A stretch of 64,000 nucleotides of DNA, taken from Collinsella tanakaei (GTDB lineage: Bacteria > Actinomycetota > Coriobacteriia > Coriobacteriales > Coriobacteriaceae). Shown here one piece after another: positions 37,740 through 49,103 of this stretch; positions within the stretch are counted from its first letter, which is position 1; each line of letters opens with the position of its first letter. Below the pieces are notes generated by a model. It was given only the letters and a program-made list of their open reading frames with translations, was not told the DNA's origin and searched no databases. The DNA lies in NCBI RefSeq assembly GCF_016902615.1, contig NZ_JACJMB010000001.1:124001-188000 (forward strand), given 5' to 3'. The translations under genes and the position numbers were made by a program.

Positions 37740-38357
37740 CTACCGCTCTGGCTCCGATATCAACCGCACGCGGCTGCGGTCCGCAAGCATCTCGAAATTC
37801 GGCCCCAGCCATATGCTCGACTCCCCGGGTCCCAGCACGAGCGGCATGCGGTTGTGCACGGGTGCGACCGCAGCATTGGGCTCGCAGGTCACAATGGAAA
37901 GCTTTCCATCCTGACACACGCCGGCAAGAAGAAACGCTTTGGCGCCCGGCATGAGAAACCGATATTGTCGGCGCACGGGCTTACCTGTACGCTCGCTCTT
38001 TACGCGCTCGGTGGCGTGTCCTTCAAAGAACGCTCGCACCGGAACCAAGCAGCGCCCGTGCGCGATAGCCCCGGCCCACATGCCGCGTCCGTCGCGCAGC
38101 TGCGCCAGCGCTGTCTCTATTCGCGTGTTGAACACAGCGCGCGACCCGTTTGGAGCGTCGAAACCCCATATCAGTTTCGTGGCGACAAGCTGCCCACTCT
38201 CGTTGGGAACAAGTGCGGGAACCATCGAACCAGGCCACGCATCGCGCGCCGGATCGAACGTTTCGTCCGCCGTCACGCGAGCGCGCCCCGTTTCCTCGCG
38301 CGATGCAAGGACCTCTTGGGCCTCCTCGAAGCTCAGCGGACACATTCTTTGGCACAT
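37740..38357 (-). CDS. SRAP-domain protein (HMCES/YedK family)
   Basis: 205 aa. SRAP proteins cross-link to abasic sites in single-stranded DNA through the cysteine at position 2. The start at 38357 (MCQRMCPLSFEEA) has GGAGG seven bases upstream and puts Cys at position 2; the longer frame (MSETGGCAM…) would not. Other active-site elements are NTRIETA (Asn, Arg), the Glu in AFFEGH and PVHNRMP (His). Function in abasic-site shielding is inferred from the family. Confidence 0.88.
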   Translation of the reverse strand: MCQRMCPLSFEEAQEVLASREETGRARVTADETFDPARDAWPGSMVPALVPNESGQLVATKLIWGFDAPNGSRAVFNTRIETALAQLRDGRGMWAGAIAHGRCLVPVRAFFEGHATERVKSERTGKPVRRQYRFLMPGAKAFLLAGVCQDGKLSIVTCEPNAAVAPVHNRMPLVLGPGESSIWLGPNFEMLADRSRVRLISEPER

Positions 38358-38926
38358 CGCGCAACCTCCGGTTTCCGACATTTGTGGTTATGATACGCGC
38401 TGCTGCTCCGCTGCGGAGCGCGCGGAAAGCGGCGATGGAACAACTCTGCCTCGTCGAGCATTGCGAGCTCATCACTGGCAAACCCTGTACCGACGCGAAG
38501 ACCCTTCGCGTCGCGCCGACATCACCCCGCTAGGACAAAACCTCAGGCTGCGCCTGTCCACCAAGACGATAGCACGTACGACCAGGAGGCAGCACCCGTA
38601 CCGTACGACACGCGACAAACCCGTTGTATCCGCCCGTAGGAGAAACCGCACCTTGATAAAAGGTTTTATCAAGACATGTGAGGGCACCCGAAAGAATATG
38701 GCATCAATAATAGGGTTATAAAGGCCTCTTTGAGACATTTAGAGCGCCCCGCAGAGACGTTCGGCGGCTGGCGCATGAAAGAATCAGCAGTTCAAAGGGC
38801 TTATCAGATTTGGCTGTTTTCTTGAGTACCTTGAGAATTGATACCAAATACATTTTCATTAATTATTGACCCCTGCTATCCTGGGGTTTTGCGGCGCGGA
38901 TCCCCCACCGCACGCATGCAGAACCT
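38358..38926. other. 570-bp intergenic region with a 22-bp palindrome
   Basis: No gene recognised. It contains the palindrome at 38652-38673 and a plus-strand promoter-like TTGATA-17-AATTAT near 38836-38864 that points into the broken phosphoesterase in antisense. The rest shows nothing clear. Confidence 0.4.
38652..38673. promoter_or_regulatory. 22-bp perfect palindrome
   Basis: Arms CTTGATAAAA and TTTTATCAAG around GG. AT-rich, perfect dyad symmetry, in an intergenic region with no adjacent plus-strand gene. It looks like a dimeric repressor operator; a bidirectional terminator is less likely because the arms lack GC. Confidence 0.45.
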
Positions 38927-39741
38927 CTACCGCGGGAGCTCACGTGCCCGGGACGTCCATAATTGCGGCCAGCATTGCCCTTCCCGCGGACGGCCCGAAA
39001 GGAGCAGCGCGACAGAGCCCCGCGTCCCCCAGCTCCCCAGCTCCACGATATCCCGGTACAGCAGCCGATGCCGCTCGTCCAGCTCCGCGTCCGTATGATA
39101 ATGCCCAAAGTACCAGCGACGATATGTCAGCCGATCCTCCAGCATGTCAAACCATTCGTTCAGAGCATCCGGCTTGTCGCGCCCGTCGGGATACGGCGTG
39201 CGCGACAAGCGCCGCGTCGAGCATACGCGTGGCGCAACAGTGCGAGACCACGTAGTCAACCTGCCAACCGACCGTCTCGGGCCGCTCTTCAGCCGCACAA
39301 AGCCCCACCACACGCGGCATTTCCTCGGGAAACCAGTCCCAACCGGGCGTGGCGCCACTGCTTGTCGTGGCTCGCCGCCCCACCCATCGCGAAGATGCGC
39401 GCCCCATCGATATCGTAGATCTCGCCGCGCATGAGATGGATGATGCTCGGATGGTCAGGGTACACCTGCACTCGGCCTCCCCACCGATCACTCACCGGCA
39501 ATTCCGCAAGATGGGGAAAGCACTCATGGTTGCCGTCCACAAACAGTGTGGTCCACGGCCGATCCCCCAGCCAGTCGAGCCAGTACTTCTCCTCGTTGGA
39601 GCCGCTCCACGGCATGCCGAAGTCACCACAGATGATAAGTTAGTCGTCGCGCGTGAGCATCCGGCCCTCCGGCCAGCGGCGATACGACAGCTTCTTGATA
39701 TCGATACTGCCGTGGATGTCCCCGGAGATCCAGATACTCAT
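38927..39741 (-). pseudogene. Calcineurin-like metallophosphoesterase, nonsense plus frameshifts
   Basis: The start is good (GAGGAGG upstream; MSIWISGDIHGSIDIKKLS), but the frame hits TAA at 39640-39642 where DD-x-LIICGDFG should continue. It goes on in frame through CGDFGMPWSG, FVDGNHECF and MRGEIYDIDGARIFAMGGA, then needs a frameshift near 39345 to reach VDYVVSHCCA and another near 39190 to reach RRWYFGHYHTDAEL. The metal-binding motifs GDIHG, GDFG, GNHE and GHYH are all recognisable, so this is a recently broken gene. Confidence 0.82.
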
Positions 39742-39784
39742 AGCGACCCCTCCTCATCCGCCAATTGTACCCGTCCCCCATGGC

Positions 39785-39809
39785 AGAGCCCGCCTCCGTG
39801 GCGGGCTCT
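39785..39809 (-). other. Hairpin after the vWA gene
   Basis: AGAGCCCGCC (39785-39794) pairs with 39800-39809 around a five-base loop, just past the vWA stop codon. No T-run on the minus strand, so terminator activity is uncertain. Confidence 0.55.
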
Positions 39810-39812
39810 TCG

Positions 39813-40484
39813 TTAGCGACGCGTGCGGATATCTTCGTCGAGACCTTCGCGCCAGGTGTTCCCCAGCACCCCGCCCGCCGGTGCGCTGCGCACGCTCGCC
39901 ACAGCCGATGCCATCGCAGCATAGAGCACCTCGGTGCCCTGCTCGTCGGCCAGATAGTCCGCCGCGCGATCGCGCTCGATTCCCAGCTGCTCTGCCTCCG
40001 CCCCCGCATCGATGTTGGCACCGATGAACAGGAACTCCCAACCCTGCTTTCGCCGCCGCTCGATCATATTCTTGATCTGCGCATACGAGAAGCGTCGGCT
40101 CGCGTTCTCCATCCCGTCCGTCGTGATGACGAACAGTACCTTGTCCGCCTTGTAGCCGTCGGGCAGCACACCTTGCACCACGTCGACATGCTTGATGGCG
40201 CCGCCTACCGCATCCAGCAGCGCCGTGCAACCACTGCAGCGGTACTGCCTGCGCGTGAGGCGCGGCACCTCCCGAATATCGATGCGGTCGTGCAGCACGT
40301 AACTCTTATCGTTGAAGATGATGGTCGACACCACCGCCTCGCCAGGCTCCTCGCGGTTGCGCTCGATCATGCCGTTGAACCCGCCGACCGTGTCGCTCTC
40401 CAGCCCGCTCATCGACCCGCTCGCGTCCAAGATAAAGACGATCTCGGTACGATTGACCTGCTTGACCTGCTGCTTTTTGCTCAT
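39813..40484 (-). CDS. von Willebrand factor A domain protein
   Basis: 223 aa. A complete MIDAS is visible: DASGSMS (about residues 20-26), the Thr in GCTALLDA and the Asp in TTDGMEN. No signal peptide or membrane segment, so cytoplasmic. AAGGAGG precedes the ATG. Cytoplasmic vWA proteins often act with ATPases or in stress functions; here the neighbours are a macro-domain protein and a broken phosphoesterase. Specific role unknown. Confidence 0.85.
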   Translation of the reverse strand: MSKKQQVKQVNRTEIVFILDASGSMSGLESDTVGGFNGMIERNREEPGEAVVSTIIFNDKSYVLHDRIDIREVPRLTRRQYRCSGCTALLDAVGGAIKHVDVVQGVLPDGYKADKVLFVITTDGMENASRRFSYAQIKNMIERRRKQGWEFLFIGANIDAGAEAEQLGIERDRAADYLADEQGTEVLYAAMASAVASVRSAPAGGVLGNTWREGLDEDIRTRR

Positions 40485-40582
40485 GATTACCTCCTTGGCA
40501 TCGATTCGCTTCCGACACCATGAAGACTACCGGTCAACCTCGGACGATAGGTAAACCGCCAGGCGACATCTCGCACACCGCG

Positions 40583-41620
40583 TTATGCTGAGCCGAGCAG
40601 CGGCTGGTCGAATGCGAACAGTGCCTCGTTGACGTCGAGGATGTCGTAGTCGCCCCGCGTGACGAAGAACTCGATGATCACGTCGAACTTGCTGCTGCGC
40701 GAGAGCGTGAGTCCCGCGCGGGCAAGCAGATCCTGCAGCTCGTCATAGGTGAGTTCGAGCGCCATACCGAGTGCCACCGCCGTCGGCTTGGTCGGCTTGT
40801 ACGCCGGGTTGGAGCGTATCTTGGCGAAGAGCTGCCGACTGATATTCGCGCGCTTGTACACCTGCGCGTCGGTCAGGCCGCGCGCGTCGATCAGGGCAAG
40901 AAGCGTTGTAGAGAAGGACTCGTCCAGATGATCGAGCAGGTCTGCCAGCTCGTTTTTATCCCGAGGGGCACCGGCGAACACCGTCTCGGGTGCCCGCCCT
41001 GGCGCAACCATGGCATCCATCTGAACCATGGCGGAAGCATCCAGGTGCGGCACCTCATCCATGCGGCGGCGCATGTGCGGGCTGCTTTCCACATACGTAT
41101 CGTCGATATAGGCGCGCAGGTCCGCAAGATGCCTGCCTCCCTGCACGATGACGTCGCGCGTGAACACGACGAGCGTCGCCCGCACGTCATCATGCTCATC
41201 CAGAAACGCCGCCGTCTCCTCGCGCGCGATACGCAGCGCATCGCGGATCGGATACCCGTAGATGCCCGCCGATATCAGCGGAAACGCAACTGAGGAGGCG
41301 CCTAAACGCACAACCTCGGCGAAGGTGCTACGGTAGCTTTCACGGAGCAGCTGCTCCTCGCCGTGCGCCCCACCGCGCCACACCGGTCCCACTGCGTGCA
41401 CGACCCAGCGACACGGCAGGTCGAAGCCCGGTGTGACGGCAGCGCTTCCTGTAGGCGTGCGGCCGATAACCCGGCACGCCGCGAGCATCTGCTGGTATCC
41501 CGCACCCTCGAACAGCGCGCCGCACACGCCGCCTCCCGGAGCCAGCTGCTCGTTGGCGGCATTCACCAGCACGTCGGCATGAACCTTGGCGATATCGTTG
41601 CGCTCGATGGTAAACGGCAT
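40583..41620 (-). CDS. Macro-domain protein with C-terminal HTH-like domain
   Basis: 345 aa. The N-terminal macro domain has VLVNAANEQLAPGGGVCGAL, VVHAVGPVW and FPLISAGIYGYP, the ADP-ribose site typical of O-acetyl-ADP-ribose deacetylases. After a linker, the last 110 residues contain an HTH-like region (LTDAQVYKRANISRQLFAKI, then KPTKPTAVALGMALEL), so this is a macro-HTH fusion. The start at 41620 gives the correct macro-domain N-terminus; the frame above it is a shadow. Confidence 0.85.
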   Translation of the reverse strand: MPFTIERNDIAKVHADVLVNAANEQLAPGGGVCGALFEGAGYQQMLAACRVIGRTPTGSAAVTPGFDLPCRWVVHAVGPVWRGGAHGEEQLLRESYRSTFAEVVRLGASSVAFPLISAGIYGYPIRDALRIAREETAAFLDEHDDVRATLVVFTRDVIVQGGRHLADLRAYIDDTYVESSPHMRRRMDEVPHLDASAMVQMDAMVAPGRAPETVFAGAPRDKNELADLLDHLDESFSTTLLALIDARGLTDAQVYKRANISRQLFAKIRSNPAYKPTKPTAVALGMALELTYDELQDLLARAGLTLSRSSKFDVIIEFFVTRGDYDILDVNEALFAFDQPLLGSA

Positions 41621-41768
41621 GACGCACCCCGTCCTATTGCATCGACTGGAACCATGCCCATTGTTCCACACCTGCGCTCTGATGCGTCTTGGAGCGAGGA
41701 GTTTTGGAAGGAGGGGCTGTGGCGGGACGCTTCCGTTCCGGTTCGCGGGAACCGCAGGGGCCGCCGGA

Positions 41769-41811
41769 TGGGTTGAAACGAACCCGTCCCCAAGCAACCC
41801 ATTGAGACGGG
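41769..41811. other. Interleaved inverted repeats (pseudoknot-like)
   Basis: TGGGTTG (41769-41775) pairs with CAACCCA (41795-41801), and CCCGTC (41783-41788) with GACGGG (41806-41811). The pairs are interleaved, the arrangement of an H-type pseudoknot. It lies between the macro-domain gene and the transposase remnant; it may be a repeat element rather than a functional RNA. Confidence 0.35.
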
Positions 41812-41890
41812 ACATTTTGGCAGGAAGGAGGCCGCGGCGGGGCGGGCGCTGCCAAACGCACCCGTCAATGGCAGGTAATCCCTGTTTATT

Positions 41891-42325
41891 TCAGAAAGCG
41901 CGGCCGCATGCCCGCGCTTTCCGGCGCGCGATCCCCGTCACGGTCGCGCCGGACATCGCCATCACGAGCACCCGCGCCTCGAACAGGGCGGTGCAGTGGG
42001 AGTTCGGGCGCACCTCCCAGGGCATGCGGACGGTCCGGGGCCCGTGCTCGGGGCAGTCGGCCCGGGGCACGCGGCAGTGCACGACGGTGCGGAACTGCCA
42101 GATGTCGAGGTGGCGCCAGGTGCGCTCGCGGGCGTCGCAGGCCCCGCAGCGCGCGCCGCACTCCGGGCAAGCCACGGCGGCGCCGGGGACCCTGCCGACG
42201 CGTATGTGCAGCTCCTCGTCCCCCGATGCGGGCGACTCGAACCGGACGTCCTCGACCCGCCATTCCTCCCCGAGCCCCATCGAGTGCTCGAAGAGCCTCG
42301 CCAGCATCCCCGCCTGAGCGTCCAT
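41891..42325 (-). pseudogene. ISL3-family transposase, N-terminal fragment
   Basis: 144 aa remain of a protein normally over 400 aa. The zinc-finger region (CPECGARCGACDARERTWRH), CRVPRADCPEHGPRTV and LFEARVLVMAMSGATVTGIA are typical of ISL3 transposase N-termini. The DDE catalytic domain is absent and the frame ends in unrelated residues. It sits directly upstream of the PTS operon regulator. Terminal repeats not identified. Confidence 0.8.
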
Positions 42326-42603
42326 GTGGGAACCCCTCTCCTCCACCCGTCGGCAGAATGGTACCGCTCGGGGTACCCGCGGTCACGGGGGACGGGGCGT
42401 GCTACCCACCAAAAGCTTCGATGAGCCGAAAAACGCGGCGCGGCTTTCCGAAACATATGGCAGATTACCAACAGGACCGTTATATACCTGCGGAAACAGC
42501 GGTTTTCGTTTTGTTCAATTCTTTCCGTTTTGCACCGGAACTTTCATCGTTGGAACTTCACATTTCGTACACATATCATAAACCGGTAAGGAGGTACGTA
42601 TCA

Positions 42604-44649
42604 ATGCGCATCGGAGCCGAAACGCTCGCTGCATATGTCGAGACCCATCCGGGCATAACGCCGGACGCCCTTGCTGACTACATCGGGGTCAGCGTACGCA
42701 CCGTCAGGACGTACGTCAACCAGATCAACAGGACGATGAGCGGGTTCGCGGCTATCAAGCTGAACCGCAAGAGCGGCTACCATATGGAGATATCGGACCC
42801 GTACGCCTATGACACCTGGCGCGAGGGGGTGGGGGCGTCTTCGGCGGTGCAGACCCCGAAGGCGCGCCTGGTGCTCCTGCTCAACGATCTGCTCATGCGC
42901 AACGACTGGGTCAAGCTGGACGACCTGAGCAGGCTCATGTTCGTATCGCGCGGCACCGTCTCCAATGACCTCAAGCACGCCCAGGAGTTCCTCGACGGCT
43001 ATGGGCTCTCCATCGAGACGCGCCCCCATTACGGCATCCGCATCACCGGTCCGGAGCTGTCGCGCCGCATCTGCCTGGCGAACGTCATCGTCGACCGCTT
43101 CAACGACGCCATGGGCGACATCGAGAGCGAGACGAACCGCTCGCTCGACACGCTGTTCTCCCGCCTGTTCAAAGACAGGCAGGAGCCGGATCCCGATGCG
43201 AACGCGGGCGATGGCGCCGACGCCGGTAGCGACCCGACGCTCGACATCGTGTCCGACTGCGTCTCCCGCATCATCCGGGAGGAGCACTTCCAGATCAACA
43301 CGGCCGCCTACCGCAACCTCATCGTCCATATCGCCGTAGCGCTCGTCCGCATCCAAGAGCACTGCTATGTGCCGATGGCATCCGATCAGCTCGACCAGAT
43401 GAAGGGCACCGACGAGTTCAGGGTCGCCGAGAAGATCGTCGCGGCGATCGAGGGGGCCCTGGGCCAGGAAAGCCTGCTGCCCGAGGAGGAGATCGCCTAC
43501 ATCTCCATCCACCTCGCGGGCAAGCGGATGATGCTCGGCGACTCGCCCAAAGACGAGGGCCTGATCATCACCGACGACGTCTGGCATGTCGTCGAGGAGA
43601 TGATCGAGTGCGTCTGGAAGGCATTCCGGTTCGATTTCCGCAACGACCTGGAACTCCATATGAACCTCGCGCGCCATATCGTGCCGCTCGCGGTACGCCT
43701 GCGCTACCGCATGAACCTGAAGAACCCGCTGATCGACGACATCAAGAAGCGCTATGCCCTGGCGTACTCCATGGCCATGGACGCCTCGATCGTGCTCGCG
43801 CGCAAATACGGCGCCGAGGTCAGCGAGGATGAGATCGGCTATATCGCCCTGGCGTTCGCGCTCGCGCTCGAGCGGCAGAAATCCAAGATTCCCAAGAAGA
43901 ACATCCTGGTGGTCTGCGCGTCGGGCGCGGGATCGGCCCATCTGCTCGAATACCGCTGCCGCCGCGAGTTCGCCGACTACGTCGACCGGATCTTCACCTG
44001 CGACCTCATGGGTATCGACAACGTCGACTTCTCGCATATCGATTACGTGTTCACCACCGTGCCGATCAACCGCAAGCTTCCGGTCCCCGTCCGCGAGGTC
44101 TCCTACTTCCTCGGTGAAGACGAGGTCATCGACATGCGCCTGGTCCTCGACTCGCGGAGCAAGCCGGGCAAGGTCCCGCCCTACTTCAAGCGCTCCCTGT
44201 TCTTCCCGCACATGACCCTGACGTCCAAGCGCAAGGTGCTCGACTTCCTGCTCGACCGGACGTGCGAGACGTGCTCGGTGGCGTCGGACTTCCGCGAGTT
44301 CGTCTGGAAGCGCGAGGCCCTGGTGCCCACGTCGTTCGGCAACCGCGTCGCGACCCCGCATCCCATCGAGACCGCAAGCGACGAGACGTTCATCTGCGTC
44401 GGCCTGCTTGATCACCCTGTGGCATGGGATGCAGACGACCAGCCGGTCCAAGCGGTGTTCCTGCTCGGCTTCTCCGACAAGAATCGGAACGGCGAGATGC
44501 CACTCCACGAGTTCATGAGTGCGTTCGCGAGCCTCCTTGCCGACAAGGAGGCCGTCGACACGCTCCTGAGGCGCCAGAACTGGGAGACCCTCATGGCGCT
44601 ACTCGAAAGCGCCCTCTCAGGAGAGCCGGACGGCTCGCCAGGAACGTGA
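42604..44649 (+). CDS. LicR/BglG-type PTS-controlled transcriptional activator
   Basis: 681 aa. N-terminal HTH (ALADYIGVSVRTVRTYVNQI) and second HTH (DLSRLMFVSRGTVSNDLKHA), two PTS regulation domains (histidines in the FQINTAAYRNLIVHIAV and YISIHLAG regions), an EIIB-like domain (ILVVCASGAGSAHLLEYR) and a C-terminal EIIA-2-like domain with the phospho-His in VATPHPIE. This is the order of LicR-type activators of beta-glucoside operons. AAGGAGG precedes the ATG at 42604. It is transcribed with, and probably controls, the PTS genes that follow. Confidence 0.9.
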   Translation: MRIGAETLAAYVETHPGITPDALADYIGVSVRTVRTYVNQINRTMSGFAAIKLNRKSGYHMEISDPYAYDTWREGVGASSAVQTPKARLVLLLNDLLMRNDWVKLDDLSRLMFVSRGTVSNDLKHAQEFLDGYGLSIETRPHYGIRITGPELSRRICLANVIVDRFNDAMGDIESETNRSLDTLFSRLFKDRQEPDPDANAGDGADAGSDPTLDIVSDCVSRIIREEHFQINTAAYRNLIVHIAVALVRIQEHCYVPMASDQLDQMKGTDEFRVAEKIVAAIEGALGQESLLPEEEIAYISIHLAGKRMMLGDSPKDEGLIITDDVWHVVEEMIECVWKAFRFDFRNDLELHMNLARHIVPLAVRLRYRMNLKNPLIDDIKKRYALAYSMAMDASIVLARKYGAEVSEDEIGYIALAFALALERQKSKIPKKNILVVCASGAGSAHLLEYRCRREFADYVDRIFTCDLMGIDNVDFSHIDYVFTTVPINRKLPVPVREVSYFLGEDEVIDMRLVLDSRSKPGKVPPYFKRSLFFPHMTLTSKRKVLDFLLDRTCETCSVASDFREFVWKREALVPTSFGNRVATPHPIETASDETFICVGLLDHPVAWDADDQPVQAVFLLGFSDKNRNGEMPLHEFMSAFASLLADKEAVDTLLRRQNWETLMALLESALSGEPDGSPGT

Positions 44650-44663
44650 ACGCATATCTACGG

Positions 44664-44685
44664 ACCGGGTTCGCACCGGTTTTCT
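44664..44685 (+). terminator. Short hairpin with T-run after the regulator gene
   Basis: ACCGG (44664-44668) pairs with CCGGT (44676-44680), followed by TTTCT. Weak; could act as an attenuator between the regulator and the PTS genes. Confidence 0.4.
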
Positions 44686-44732
44686 AGATAGGACCTATAG
44701 AGCACGAGACCGCACACGAGGAGGTGACGAAG

Positions 44733-45053
44733 ATGGCAGAGGAAAGCATGGAGATGATTTCGTTCGGAATCGTCGCTGCAGCCGGTCAGGCGCGCAGCCT
44801 CGCGATGGAGTCGATCAAGGCCGCCCGTGAGGGCAAGTTCGACGAGGCCCGCCAGATGCTCGAGGAGTCCCGCACCGCGGGTCTCGCCGCGCATGACGAG
44901 CAGACCAAGCTGCTTTCCCGCGAGGCCGGCGGAGACCACGTTCCCGTGGACATCCTGCTGGTCCATTCGCAGGACCACCTGATGACCGCCATGCTGTGCC
45001 AGGACCTGGCCGAGGAGATCATCAACCTGTACGAGCTCAAGCAGGACAAATAG
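44733..45053 (+). CDS. PTS lactose/cellobiose-type IIA component
   Basis: 106 aa helical protein. The phosphorylated His is in LLVHSQDHLM (H78), and GQARSLAMESIKAAREGKFD is typical of LicA/CelC. It carries phosphate from HPr to IIB. The ATG at 44733 is preceded by GAGGAGG; a GTG nine bases upstream is an alternative. First enzyme gene of the operon. Confidence 0.95.
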   Translation: MAEESMEMISFGIVAAAGQARSLAMESIKAAREGKFDEARQMLEESRTAGLAAHDEQTKLLSREAGGDHVPVDILLVHSQDHLMTAMLCQDLAEEIINLYELKQDK

Positions 45054-45060
45054 TCCTGAA

Positions 45061-45130
45061 AGGGGCCCGGGGTCGAACAGACCGCACCCCGGGCCCCTCG
45101 AGCGACCGTCGCGGGACCCGAAGGTCCCGC
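45061..45130 (+). other. Two stacked hairpins in the IIA-IIB gap
   Basis: A 13-bp perfect stem (45061-45073 with 45086-45098) is followed by GCGGGACC-CGAA-GGTCCCGC (45111-45130), a stem capped by a CGAA loop. Neither has a T-run. They fill the 98-base gap and probably set mRNA stability or cleavage so that IIA and IIB amounts differ. Confidence 0.65.
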
Positions 45131-45151
45131 TCTACCGAAGGGAGTACTCAC

Positions 45152-45451
45152 ATGAAGGTACTGCTCGTTTGCGCAGCCGGTATGTCGACCAGCATGCTCA
45201 TGAAGAAGATGGAGGCCTACGCCAAGGACAACGGCATCGACCTCGAGATCGCCGCCCGCAGCTTCTCCGAGCTCAAGAACCCCGCCGATGACGGCTATGA
45301 CTGCATCCTCATCGGTCCGCAGATCTCCTATCAGAAGGACAAGGTCGTCGCCAAGGCCCAGGGCCTGCCCGTCGACGTCATCCCCATGAAGGACTACGGA
45401 CGCCAGAACTGCCCGGCGATCTTCGAGCAGATCGACAAGATCCTGGCGTAG
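45152..45451 (+). CDS. PTS lactose/cellobiose-type IIB component
   Basis: 99 aa. The N-terminal MKVLLVCAAGMSTSMLM has the phospho-cysteine (C7), and QISYQKDKV and PMKDYGRQNC follow as in LicB/CelA. It passes phosphate from IIA to the sugar bound by IIC. GAAGGGAG precedes the ATG. Confidence 0.95.
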   Translation: MKVLLVCAAGMSTSMLMKKMEAYAKDNGIDLEIAARSFSELKNPADDGYDCILIGPQISYQKDKVVAKAQGLPVDVIPMKDYGRQNCPAIFEQIDKILA

Positions 45452-45478
45452 GCCAGCAACAGATAAGAGAGCTCAAGC

Positions 45479-46051
45479 GTGAAAAAGGGAAAACGGAAAG
45501 AGCGCATTCGCGCGGAGCGTCGTCGGCTTCATGACAGGGCCGGGCGCGGACCCACCGAGGAAGAGATTTCGTTTCGCCAGATGCAGCAGGTGAACACCGC
45601 GAAGTGGAACCGCTACATGCTGATTCGATATCTGGATTCAGGGATCTTCTTCGTGGGTCTGTACTGGGGCGTCATGCTGTTCGCGACAACAGACAGCCTC
45701 GTTACGCTCGCTGCGCCCGCCTCGGAGATCGCACTCGGCGCCATCGTGCTGCTCGAGGTCAACCGCGTGCTCACGCACGATATCGAATATCTCAGGGCTT
45801 CGCACGTCGCGCTCATCATCGGCTGCTTCCTGTCGGTGCTCGAGATCGCGATCACCGCCGTCTTCGGCAAGGAGGCGTTCTTCCCGTTTTTCTCCACCCC
45901 GGTCGTCGGCATCGGCCTGTGCGCGATACTGCTCGCGCTCAAGGCCCTCATTGTCTGGCGTATCGTGCTCGTGCGCGATCGCCGCGACAAGAAGCGCTAC
46001 GGCCTCTACCTCATGGCGCTTGAGCATACAGGACAACGGAAGGGAGAGTAG
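45479..46051 (+). CDS. Unknown membrane protein inside the PTS operon
   Basis: 190 aa, no family recognised. The first 45 residues are very basic and hydrophilic (KKGKRKERIRAERRRLHDRA), followed by four hydrophobic segments at about 50-70, 75-95, 105-130 and 135-160, and a charged tail. It starts at a GTG with only a weak ribosome-binding site, 27 bases after IIB, and ends 4 bases before IIC, so it is clearly within the operon. An auxiliary role for the IIC permease is inference from position only. Confidence 0.7.
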   Translation: MKKGKRKERIRAERRRLHDRAGRGPTEEEISFRQMQQVNTAKWNRYMLIRYLDSGIFFVGLYWGVMLFATTDSLVTLAAPASEIALGAIVLLEVNRVLTHDIEYLRASHVALIIGCFLSVLEIAITAVFGKEAFFPFFSTPVVGIGLCAILLALKALIVWRIVLVRDRRDKKRYGLYLMALEHTGQRKGE

Positions 46052-46055
46052 TCCT

Positions 46056-48972
<2,917 letters not shown>

Positions 48973-49055
48973 CGCACATGACCGCGCGACACCTCGGCCG
49001 ACCACTGCGCTGAGATCAACATCGGCGCACTGAACTGCCGAAAGACTCTACCCCC

Positions 49056-49103
49056 ACCGGGTTCACCGCCCCGCGCTATACACGGACGGTGAACCCGGTT
49101 TCT
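49056..49103. terminator. Bidirectional terminator overlapping the acylphosphatase end
   Basis: A 13-bp perfect stem (49056-49068 with 49087-49099) followed on the plus strand by TTCTCG. It would end the PTS operon transcript. On the other strand one arm lies within the last codons of the convergent acylphosphatase gene. Confidence 0.65.
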
